A DNA stretch of 64,000 bases from Diplonema papillatum (taxonomy: Eukaryota; Euglenozoa; Diplonemea; Diplonemida; Diplonemidae): the NCBI GenBank assembly GCA_030068145.1, contig JAPJBO010000843.1:36285-100284 (forward strand), written 5' to 3'. Position 1 is the stretch's first letter, and every line of letters begins with the position of its first letter. Positions 1-9,037 of this stretch are shown piece by piece. The notes beneath the pieces are model-generated. The model was not told the origin of the DNA, ran no database searches, and saw only the letters and a list, made by a program, of their open reading frames with translations. A program made the translations under genes and the position numbers.

Positions 1-442
1 ATGCCAACGGGGCTTAGTAGTATCGGGGCTGCCGTGCATACTAGTTCCCGTAAAATATTTGTTTCCCTTGACTTGTGCCATGTCGGACGGTAGGATTTTC
101 CGCGTCAGCCTCATTTCAATCCTGGAGACAAAAGCACTCACACAATAAAGACTAGCCCATCTCACGGGCCAAAACTGCCTTTGTTGCAGAAATCAGCAAC
201 ACAGGCAAGCGATGACAGAACAGCGCACACGAAGACGACCGGCTCTGAAGAGACCCGCGCCGCAAGCTGCGCGAGCAGAGGGTGCCAAGCAAACCAGGAA
301 GGAAGGCGAGGAGATTCAGATGGCACAGCAGGACGCCCGCGAGGGATCACCGAGGTCGAAAGACAGAAAAGGGAAAGCAGGCGTGGCCGGCTTGAAAAGC
401 TGCAAGCGCGGAGAAGGCACAGGTACAGAGCAGTCCACTCGG
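1..442. other. Unassigned, no feature seen
   Basis: Mixed-composition sequence with no recognisable protein, RNA or repeat on either strand. Short open frames exist but match nothing I know. Confidence 0.5.
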
Positions 443-750
443 ATCGGAAACAAAAAATATTTATCGGAAACAAAAAATATTTATCGGAAACAAAAAAATA
501 TTTATCGGAAACAAAAAAAATTTATCGGAAACAAAAAAATATTTATCGGAAACAAAAAAATATTTATCGGAAACAGAAAAATATTTATCGGAAACAAAAA
601 ATATTTATCGGAAACAAAAAAAATATTTATCGGAAACAAAAAAAAATATTTATCGGAAACAAAAAATATTTATCGGAAACAAAAAAATATTTATCGGAAA
701 CGTTCCGATAAATATTTTCCCCACTTAAGTGCTTCCGATATGGTTTTGTC
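443..750. repeat. Tandem array (about 20-bp unit) ending in a palindrome
   Basis: About 13 head-to-tail copies of a unit like ATCGGAAACAAAAAATATTT run from 443 to 702, with the A-run varying between copies. The array ends in a hairpin: 16-bp arms at 684-699 and 703-718 around a 3-base loop. The 48 bases 703-750 match, on the opposite strand, the 48 bases 18215-18262 that begin the second such array, with 7 mismatches. The two loci are therefore diverged members of one repeat family. No coding function is inferred; the Lys/Tyr-rich frames through it are repeat artefacts. Confidence 0.85.
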
Positions 751-796
751 TCTTTATTCTTTTACCGGTACTTGTGAAAACAGTGCTTCTTGACGT

Positions 797-1127
797 GGGC
801 TAATTCACATTCTCGAACACAAATATTTTGCTCATTCTCGAACACTCGCTAACTTTTTGCCCATTCTCGAACACTAAATTTTTGCCCAGGTGGGATTCGA
901 ACCCAGAACCCGAACATCCAAAAAATCCCAGCCAATTTTGGGTTCGACAATTCCGATTCCGGTTTTCCGTCAGATCCGTTCCTTGGCCCCTGGCCAAGGT
1001 GCCAGCATATTGGTTGACTGCGACGTCCCGGTTCGGTATTCTGGTTGCGCTCTACTCTGCCATTGACACCAGACTGTATAAACGGTTTACTAAAGGCAGT
1101 ATGCACACAGATTCGTGCATGAATTTC
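797..1127 (+). mobile_element. Left part of a MULE-type non-autonomous element
   Basis: The segment begins GGGCTAATTCACATTCTCG and continues with short repeats CATTCTCGAACAC separated by CTTTTTGCC. This is the same terminal structure as the complete element at 36970-38367. From about 893 it contains a minus-strand Pol III B-box-like sequence (GGTTCGAATCC) as in that element. From 1001 it enters the shared core sequence. The right terminus is not found nearby, so this copy is truncated or interrupted. Confidence 0.7.
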
Positions 1128-1594
1128 CTGTCGACGAACCGCCTAATCCATGGCCGCAAGTCCCGAAACGATACGGGTCGCTACTCACCACAGGGTCCAG
1201 ACACAGCAGTCCGCCGGCGGTAGCTTGCTTAGCTGCCTGAGGACCAGGCTCTTTTTAGAGTGAAAGTTCGCTTGAAACTCCGGGGTTTTAAAGTCTCCGG
1301 GTGACCTTCGTCGTTGAGGGAAGATATCCTTTGTGTCTTTTTCTCTGCCTTGCTGACATCCCGCTTGCTCGGGAGCGCGGCGTTAACGACCACGCCGGGG
1401 CGAGGCAGCCAAGGGGCAAAGGGGTTGGAGAGGAAGATCTCCCGTCCACATATAGGCGCTTGTACGAGCGGCGAGATTCGCATCTTGAACTTCGCATCCT
1501 GCGCAGGTGCCTTTTTTAGTACGAGCGCCGAACTTAGCTTCCTGCCCACGTGCCTTTTTTAGTACCAGGTTTGCGAGTGACAAACCCGTTCTAC
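1128..1594. other. Unassigned insertion within a core-module copy
   Basis: The shared core sequence stops near 1127 and resumes near 1595. The roughly 470 bp between is absent from the other core copies. It holds a short direct repeat (GTGCCTTTTTTAGTAC at about 1507 and 1550) and no convincing gene. Confidence 0.4.
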
Positions 1595-1765
1595 CTGGTT
1601 CCTAATTCTGTGCTGAAACCTCTTCAGAGCCACTGTTTCACTACGAGTAGTAACCAGCGACGGGCGCGACGTCACCCCGGATGACCCCAGAGGAGGAACG
1701 CTGCAGCCAATCAGATCTGAGTGATCCTGTAGAACTCTGACAATAATCAGGAGCTGGCTCGTGAT
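1595..1765 (+). repeat. Core-module copy (distal part)
   Basis: Matches 37382-37580 and the interiors of the three 1.68-kb elements, including the conserved ATGACCCCAGAGGAGGA block at 1681 and the AATCAGGAGCTGGC block near 1744. Confidence 0.75.
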
Positions 1766-1767
1766 CA

Positions 1768-2335
1768 GCTCCGATGAAGAGATCCATGAAAAATGGACCC
1801 GGGGATCAGAAAGTATGTGCGTGGTTCGTGGGTCTTTACAACATTCAGAGCAGTGGGCGTGGAAACCACCAGGGTTGCAATGGGGTGGACGCGAATCGAT
1901 TCCCTGGTTGGTGTCATTCTCCCGCTGGTCCACGTTGCAGACCTTTTTCGCCGTTTTTTTGCTCGTCTCTTGCTCCGATGAAGAGAACCGTGAAAAATAG
2001 ACCCGAAAACGAAAGATTATGCTGTGGTTCGTTGGCCTTTCACTTCCGCAGGGCAGCTGGAGCGCGATTGCGCCCAGACATTGTCAAATGGGAACCGATA
2101 GTTTTTCCACTTTGGGGCCATTCGCCCGTCCATTTCTTTCGAAAAAACACAATTTGCTGTGCGTTTTTTTGCTGTTTTCCGCAGTTTTTGGTCGTCCCCT
2201 GCGAGTTTCGAGCGAATTCGACACGAAGAAAAAAGTTTTTTTTTTTTTTTTAAGCTACCACGAGCTACCAGAGCTACCGGTAGCTGAGCTACCAGTAGCT
2301 GGTAGCTAGCTACCAGCTACCGTAGCTGGCCCCCA
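1768..2335. repeat. Fold-back-like element fragment with AGCTACC-rich end
   Basis: Two diverged direct copies of a roughly 205-bp unit start at 1768 and 1973, both opening with CTCCGATGAAGAGA. They are followed by GAGTTTCGAGCGAATTCGAC, an A-run/T-run junction near 2230, and an interleaved AGCTACC/GGTAGCT array (2251-2335) ending TGGCCCCCA. Unit 2 and the whole end module recur at 35985-36285, with the end module inverted and on the other side of the unit. That suggests the module is an inverted terminal repeat of one element family. Confidence 0.7.
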
Positions 2336-2692
2336 CACTGTTGAGCCTCGCCCTTCTTCAAGAGCAAAGACGGTAAATCGACAACGAACCTTATTTGTGC
2401 ATGGGTTTAGTCTGCTTTATTTTGTTTCAAGTTTTAAGGACCTGAGTTTTGTGGCGACGGTCGTTTTTTGATTGATGAGTTTCTCGTCGGCGGTTAATGC
2501 CCGACTGCTGAACAAGCAATAGACTTGCTGGATTGTTGGATATTGATTGAGTGAGAGAGAGAGAGAGTCTTATTTGTAAAAAGTATTTTTACCGGGTGTG
2601 TACTTTTTTTCCCTCCTCCCCATGTATCGGTCCATAGCGGGGGCGGGGGGGCCCTCATGGCAATCCGGAAAAGGACGCACTTGTCATGTACA
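2336..2692. other. Unassigned, with a short GA microsatellite
   Basis: No gene recognised. A short GA run lies near 2550-2566 and a G-rich tract at 2638-2652. Confidence 0.4.
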
Positions 2693-2780
2693 ATCACTTG
2701 TTATAGAACAAGTGCCCTAACAAGTGAAAATGTATAACACGTGGCACATGCCACATATAACAAGTGATCACTTGTTCGAT
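2693..2780. repeat. Cluster of inverted CACTTGTT octamers
   Basis: Six copies of CACTTGTT or its complement AACAAGTG lie within about 90 bp. They form several palindromes, including the perfect AACAAGTGATCACTTGTT and GTGGCACATGCCAC. The same octamer is in both inverted ends of the element at 3432-4307. The cluster abuts the broken C-terminal end of the RNase H N-half. Confidence 0.8.
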
Positions 2781-3337
2781 AACAAGTGATTGCTTCCTTC
2801 CCGCAGCAACCTCGCCAACACGCTGACGAACCCGACGTATTCCGCCACGTTGTTCGTCGCTCTCCCGGCGATGGGCTTCTCAACTTCCCACTGCTTGACG
2901 CCTTTGTCGTAGAAGACCGCCCCGGCTCCCGCGACCGCGCCGTTGGTCCCGTTCCCCCGACTGCCGCCGTCGAAGAACGCCGCCGTCTCCTCTCCCGGCA
3001 GCGTGTCCGCCACGGTCCACCGCTCCTTCGCGATGTTCTCCTGCCTCCGCTGTGCGCCGGCCGGCGTGAGGGTCAGGCCGCTGTGCAGCTCAAAATCGAC
3101 AGCGAGCTCGAAATACGAGATGGAGGCCTCCTTGCCGGTTTCGGACCACCGCTTTGTCGAGCACCATTCTTCCAGCGCCAGGAGCATCTCGTGGGTGTCC
3201 TTCCATGCGTTGCGGTCCGGCCGCGCACCGTCGACGTTGATGGTCTGGCTGGCCGTTGGCCGTTGCGGCTCCCACCCCCACAGACTGGTGGGACTGGTGT
3301 AGTCAAGCTGTCCAGGCTGGTGGACTGCTCTGGTCAA
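2781..3337 (-). pseudogene. RNase H-domain gene, N-terminal half
   Basis: The minus-strand frame has a GC-rich N-terminal region of about 115 residues and then the first half of a type I RNase H fold. Visible motifs are FFDGGSRGNG (first catalytic Asp) and ATNNVAEYVGF (catalytic Glu). Homology stops after LLREG, where the sequence runs into the CACTTGTT octamer cluster. The remaining DSELV half lies on the plus strand at 4318-5121. Inverting roughly 2768-4317 would make the halves colinear. It may be a host gene or a retroelement-derived RNase H; no RT is adjacent. As it stands it cannot encode the full domain. Confidence 0.7.
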
Positions 3338-3339
3338 GT

Positions 3340-3431
3340 GCTATAAGGGAATTAAATTTGTTTTGCTGGCTGTAAGGGAATGCAATTGTTTTTGCTGGCT
3401 CGAAGGGAATTAGATTTGTTTTTGCTGGCTG
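3340..3431. repeat. 29-30-bp tandem repeat, three copies
   Basis: Three consecutive copies of a unit like AAGGGAATTAGATTTGTTTT followed by TGCTGGCTG, directly before the left end of the inverted-repeat element. Confidence 0.8.
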
Positions 3432-4307
3432 TTAACAAGTGTTTGGTTGGAGTTCCATAAGGAACCTGGGGTTTGTACTTACAGGTGATCGGCAAACATC
3501 TGTCACATTTGTTTGTTGAAGTCCGCCCCAAGATTGCAGATGTGCCCACGAATTTATTACGTAACGGTGTTTGTAAAAAAAAAAAACCCCCCAAGCTCCA
3601 AGCTGAACCTCACAAACAAACAAAAGGTCGAAAGACACCAATCTGTACGTCCCACGGGATCGTCGGAAACACAAAAAAACTGACCGGAAAAAATCACAAT
3701 ACTTTCTTCCAGAGTCCGCGGGTACAAATTTCCGATACGTCTTATTTTCGGTACCACCCCTTGAACATGTGACCCCTTCTTGGCGTTTCGGTTTCGGTTT
3801 TGAAACCGAATCCGAACCCGAAACCGAACCCTCCATATTCAGTTTTTGAAACCGAACCCAAAACTGTATCTTCCAGAATTCACACCAGCGTGGCAGGGAT
3901 CGAGCTGAGTTTTGAGCAGGCGAACAACCGTGGGCTTGTGCCTGGGTCGCGCCATTCGAATACGTCACAAACCCCGAAAAGAAAGCCCGGACCGGATAAA
4001 ACCTGGGCGCCCAGGCCCTGTCTCAGGTTTTACCCGGTTCAACACTCTTCCAATTACGGTATATAATCCACTTTGTCGTTTTCCCACAAACCACAAGACC
4101 AGTTTCAGTTTGCTGTGGGACAGCTTTGACATCATCTGATGGGTTGTCTGAAGCCAGGTACGTCGGCATGAGTTCGGCTGCATCAGCCTTGGCTTTCGAC
4201 ATACTTCTTTGTGGATTCAGTGGTCCTGGCTGCGGGAAGTCCAGATTTTCCCTCGCAGGTAGGCAGAAAACCAGGTTCCATATGGAATTACAACCAAACA
4301 CTTGTTA
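3432..4307. mobile_element. Inverted-repeat element of about 0.88 kb
   Basis: The left end reads AACAAGTGTTTGGTTG, then GAGTTCCATAAGGAACC. The right end, complemented, reads the same with four substitutions over about 40 bp. No transposase is encoded. Internal sequence includes repeated GAAACCGAA words near 3785-3860. I could not define a target-site duplication. It lies between the two halves of the RNase H gene, and its ends share the CACTTGTT octamer with the cluster at 2693-2780. Confidence 0.65.
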
Positions 4308-4317
4308 TATAACAACA

Positions 4318-5121
4318 CCCCGCACCATCGTCGTCAAGGGCGACAGCGAACTGGTCATTGGGCAGATAAAGGGCACAAAGAGGTGCAACGAAACACTCCG
4401 GCGATACTACGACCAGGCGCAGAACCTGTTGGCGAAGCTGCACGACCGACGGACGACGATCGAGCCGGCGCACATTCCTCGCGAGCTCAACAAGGATGCG
4501 GACGAAGTGTCCAACCGCGCCATGGACACCGCACAGCGACAGGCGGCACAGGCCTACAGCGACTCGGCGACCGCGAAAGGGTGGGCGATGAGGACCGCGC
4601 TGAGCAGGTTGGGCAAGATTGCGCGCGTGAAAGCCGTCCACCCGGCCCTCGAGATGCGCGTCAACCACCTCACCAGCCTCGGGGGACCCATCCTCCAGGG
4701 CCTCAACAAACGGCCGCAGATCAACAACCGGGAGGCCTTCGAAGCGGTGATGCGGGCGTTCGAAGTCGCCGCCGTACGGCACGTGCCCAAAAAGATGGCG
4801 AACAAAGGACGGGGCGACCAGAGCGGCCACTGGGAGAAGGCGGGTGTCCTGACCGGCAGCTTCCGACCCCAGGCCCACTACCCACGGGGGTGGCAACACA
4901 GCGGCGAGAAGTGGAAGGCACGGGCAAGACACGACCGGGCGACGCACCGCCGCGCACGCGGCGGCGGCAGCCGCCACCTTTGGGACGTCCTAGCGAACGC
5001 CGAGAAGAAGAAAGCCGACGCGCAACGGGCGGGGTGCAGACCGGGATCGTCAACCAACCGCCCGACAGCGGCTGCAGCGGCAGCAACAGCGGCAGCGACA
5101 TCGACGGCGGCGACGTCGTGA
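4318..5121 (+). pseudogene. RNase H-domain gene, C-terminal half plus tail
   Basis: The plus-strand frame opens with the second half of a type I RNase H domain. VVKGDSELVIGQIKG holds the third catalytic Asp, and HIPRELNKDADEVSNRAMD is the final helix with the fourth Asp. About 190 further residues, rich in Arg and Ala, end in an alanine/threonine run at TGA. No initiator or first half lies upstream on this strand. Base composition (very GC-rich) matches the minus-strand N-half at 2781-3337, supporting a single gene split by inversion. The tail is not recognised. Confidence 0.7.
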
Positions 5122-5964
5122 GAGCGCACGGAAGGACCCGCGGCACAGCACCAGTCCATTCCCCACGCGGGGGGGGATGGCCGTGGAACCCTCCCCCGGG
5201 ATGACGAAGGCCGGGGAGAGCCGGGGGCAGTGAAGTAACGAAGCCCGCGAACGGTGGGTGGTGACCCCTCCGAATAGCCTCCCTGCCCCTGGCCCACGCC
5301 TGATGCCGCAACCCCTTAACCCGGGCGGCGGCGCTTTGGCATGAGCCAGGAAACTCAAGGGGAGCAGCGCGAGAGGCATCATCCACGCTTCAAAGGCCCA
5401 CACACACCAGTCCCACCAGTCTGGACGCCTGGACAGGATGACCAGTTCTACCAGCCTGAGTGGGAAAACATTGGTGCCCACAGCGAGCAGGATCTGTCCT
5501 GCTGTAGGAAGGAGTGGGGATGAAAGGACAAGATTGTTAAAAGTCACACGAATCACAGGAGGTAGAACATGATTCATGGCATTAAGTTTGAAAGTACGAA
5601 TCACAGGACGTGGAACATGATTCGTAGGACCGCTGAGCACAAAGTTACCTAGTTTTCAAAACACCGCAACGGAGCAGGCGCCCGGCAGGCAATAGGCTCG
5701 GTCAGGACTGATCCCTCACACCGAAGTGATCACGGGTTGCCTTGTGAGCGCTAGATGCGCGGGGCTGAACTCAGGTTGCATGAGTGGGTTTTGTCAGGTA
5801 ACGATGGCCCTCCACACCAGATCTCAAGAGTAAGCTTCGTTTCCAAAAGTAGTAGTAGTAGTAGTTTGAACTTGCTATGCAGCAACAATCTGTGACGATA
5901 GACTGCACAAGCAGCCGGAGACAGCAGGCGCAGGGGGCAGGTCTTGCTTTACTTTTCTCTGCTT
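5122..5964. other. Unassigned; small repeats
   Basis: No gene recognised. A roughly 31-bp direct repeat (CGAATCACAGGA, then GGAACATGATTC) occurs at about 5548 and 5595. An AGT microsatellite lies near 5850-5864. Confidence 0.4.
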
Positions 5965-6014
5965 CATGGAGACCCACCCCCGACAATCCCGACTGTCGGG
6001 GGTGGGTCTCCATG
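5965..6014. repeat. Perfect 21-bp-arm hairpin
   Basis: Bases 5965-5985 and 5994-6014 are perfect reverse complements around an 8-base loop (ATCCCGAC). The arms are GC-rich, so the structure should be stable in RNA or single-stranded DNA. No T-run follows, and no adjacent gene explains it. Confidence 0.9.
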
Positions 6015-6124
6015 GGTCACGGTAGAAAGGTTTGCGCCTATTGTGATGAGGTGGTTGACCAGGCCCCCCACGAAGCCTTATACACAACACGGCTACAACA
6101 CGAGGATGCAGCCATGCTTAGGTG

Positions 6125-6290
6125 TGCACTCGAATTGCCACTTTTGTGGCCCTTATTCGCCGGTGCTGTCAGCACTTGTTCCGCGTCGCATCAAGTACAT
6201 GGTGCTGGCGGTTGGGGGATCGGCGACCGCGACTCAACTAAGGTGCGGCCAACCGTGTCGCCACGTGAAGGCCCCTCCATGATACCTGTC
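6125..6290 (-). repeat. Fragment related to the 5' region of LINE C
   Basis: Similar over about 160 bp to 11225-11400, including GTACATGGTGCTGGCGG versus GTACATGTCGCTGGCGG and the GTGTCGCCA-GTGAAGGCCCC block. At 11.2 kb this block lies immediately upstream of the decayed LINE endonuclease, so it is probably LINE 5' sequence. Confidence 0.6.
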
Positions 6291-7170
6291 TCCTGGTAAA
6301 AAAATAGTTATTATTACTGCATCCGGCTTTTTGTCGAACTCCGAGGGTAGCGCAGCCTTAAGGGCACGCGGACTGTGGGTTCTATTTCTTCATTTGTTAA
6401 AGGTCAAAGTTCTCGAAGCTCGCAAATGCTGCAACGAATATTTGACTGAACGTCTTGAACTAATGTTGCGCTCGTGGGATAAGGCGAACAATATGAGCAA
6501 GCTTCTGAGTAAGCTGTTCGTGCATTTCCATCAGCACAAGTATTGGTTGCGCGTACTAAGGCTCATTCAGCAAGATGCGGACGGAGTCACGGGTTAAAAA
6601 GTGCCGTCGTTGTTTGCTAGGGCCCACTACGGGAGCAAGGCGGGCACCTGCGCGTGCAGCCAGCGAGTTCCTGCTTTTGTTTTGACTTTTTAAAATCTAT
6701 TTATATTACCTACCCGTTCACCAGGGGACTTTAGCTCTTTGTCTGACCGAGCAAAAAAGCCGGTTTCAGCCAAAAACCCGGTGTTGGGGCTCCTGCGGGT
6801 CTGAGTGCGCACGCAAACAAGGGGGCGGAGGGGGGTGGTGAGATATAAGCTCGCGGTGGTGGTGTGCACGTCTATCAAACTACGGAGATGGTAAGTGAAA
6901 AGATTCGAATTGCAGTGACACACCGTGACGCGCCGTGTAACTGCAGTACTGTACAGTACAGGCTGATCCAGACCCCGGTAGAAAGTCGGAAAGAAGTCGC
7001 CAAGAACCCGGCAAGAACCCGGCAGAAACCCGGCAGAACTCAGGGTGGGGTCCATTTTTTATTTTTACCTTTCCTGCAGGAACTCTCAGAACTACTCCGG
7101 GTTTTGAGGAGCATCCCAGGGTGGCTTGTATCCTAGAACGGGCGAGGTGCGGCCACAACTGACTCTATTG
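6291..7170. other. Unassigned
   Basis: No recognisable gene. An 88-codon open frame (6331-6597, no AUG start) is helical and leucine-rich but matches nothing I know. A short AACCCGGCAG repeat lies near 7008-7038. Confidence 0.35.
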
Positions 7171-7176
7171 TAAGCC

Positions 7177-8530
7177 TCAGCCGATGTTTCGACGAAACGC
7201 ATTCCGTGTCACGTGGATTCTGTTGACCTGCGGACCAGCATCTCTAAGGGGACCCCGAAAGCTGCGAAGAGGGCCCCATTCGGTCCACTCCGGTTGCAGT
7301 GGGCGCGAGAGGACGAGACACCCGAGACTGCGACGATGTTTCAGGAGTGTGCTCGCCGTTTGAGAAGCAGGCAAGTTGTCGACAAAGATTCTACTTGTCG
7401 ACAGCGGAGAGCGCGAAGCCGCGTACGCAGTCGCCAACTTTGCCGTCGTCAGCTCGGCAAAGAAGATGTGCTGCGGGACATCTCTACGGGGCCCACATCG
7501 CCATGGAGTTTCTGCTCTTCGTATTGTCTGACGAGAACTGCCCAGAAGAAAAGGGAAAAGTAAGAACACGTCTTTGTAACTCATATCGCTGGCGCAGGGG
7601 AATGTTGAGTGACTGCCTTAACCCGGGAACCCGGGAAACGAGCTTGGGCGAGGTCACCTTCCAATGGCTTCCATCCACCACAACGCCAGTGAGAAACTGC
7701 CTCACCGCAAGTACAATCGAATCGAGCATCAGCGCCAATCATGGTCAGCGGGTTGAGGGAACCGATTACTGTCTCGGTTTCTACATGAGGGAAAAACGTT
7801 GCTCGCCACGTATCGTCAAAGCGACAAAGAGCACACCCTGAAGGCTGTGTGAAGTTCTCTTTTCGCAGTCGGCGCGCGGACTTACGAAGTCCAAGGCCCA
7901 AACAGTGCTGTCGGAAGGCACCTGGCGGCTGTGGCGAGAGAAGAAGAAGCAACGACGAAGAAGAGGAAGGCGGAGCCGGAGGGCCCCGCGTCACCGAGAC
8001 GAGCGATGCGAGACAACGTGTGTTCCTGCTACCATCAGAGACCCGCGTCGTCGAGAACACACGCCGCCGCTTTGTTCTCCGCCAGCACGGACACCATGAT
8101 GTTTAGGGGCACCCCATCGGCCCCATTGTCGCCCATCAGCAACAGGCGACCACCGCCACCGTAGGGCCCGACGCCCATGCTTCGACCCTTGGGCCTGTTG
8201 TCGGTGGCTCTCGGAGCTGGGAGCCCCGGGAGCGCTCCAGGAGCCCGACAGGCACGGGCATAGAACACACTTTCTACTGTTTTCCAGGTAGATCCGTTCC
8301 CAGCCGCGAGCGAGGCGGCTCCTCGACTCGTCTGTGGGAGAGCGGCAGAAGAGGGTAAAGGCCTCCCAGAGTTTGTATTTCCCAGCACCTTTCTTTCTTG
8401 TCCTGCTCGTCCGCACCCAGTTCACCTTGGTCGTCAACGCAAACCCGTCAACGCTCTCGTCAATGCTCTCGTCCTCCGAATCTTCATTGAAGATCAGAGC
8501 CAAAGGGGACAACTTTATCGGTCTCAGGGG
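7177..8530 (-). other. Possible multi-exon gene, unrecognised
   Basis: Minus-strand frames here have gene-like composition. One frame (about 8512 downward) begins acidic (NEDSEDESIDESVDG) followed by a basic stretch. Another near 8040-8180 reads GPYGGGGRLLLMGDNGADG. None has a confirmed start, and I could not assign splice sites. It could be a degraded gene or non-coding. Confidence 0.25.
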
Positions 8531-8689
8531 TGAACACCGACGACCCCCTGCAGATGGTGCAGTACATGGCGCAGCTTGGGTGCGGCGGCCATCACTCAGC
8601 TGCCACCCGGACGGTGTTAACGAGTTTTCAGATTTTTCTGGAGAAGTCGGAGGAGACCCGTGGCTCGTACCGGAAGGGATTCCCCGACA

Positions 8690-8865
8690 CGAAAAGTGGG
8701 GTGAGCGGGTGTGCCCCGAGCATCACAAAGTGAAGTGCGACGTTTGCAAGCGCAGGTGCGAGGCCCATCACAGGAAGGGTGATGGCCTAGCCGTAAAAAT
8801 GTGTGCCGAGCACCGGATGACGCAGTGCGTGCTGACCGCAACATTGCGGTCATTGAACGCATCCT
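8690..8865 (+). other. Cys/His-rich open segment, possible exon
   Basis: Within a plus-strand frame (8334-9029) the segment VCPEHHKVKCDVCKRRCEAH, followed by a further MCAEH and TQC, gives a dense Cys/His spacing suggestive of a zinc-binding module. No start codon, partner exon or family can be named. Confidence 0.25.
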
Positions 8866-9037
8866 GTGGTAAGCCACAAGGATTCCTGCCTTTTTGGGTT
8901 GAAAATCACCCGATCTCGGTCTCTCTCTTTTCTGGTAAACGTGCTTCTGCGTTTCGGGGGTCAGGAACGCTGGTTGGAGAAAAGGTATGTTGGGTGTCAC
9001 ATACAGGGCTTTTTTTGTGGGATTTCTGAGGTCACAA

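Noticed and set aside
4288..5386. Several long minus-strand frames opposite the RNase H C-half
   Set aside because: GC-rich antisense shadows; the DSELV and NKDADE motifs are on plus.
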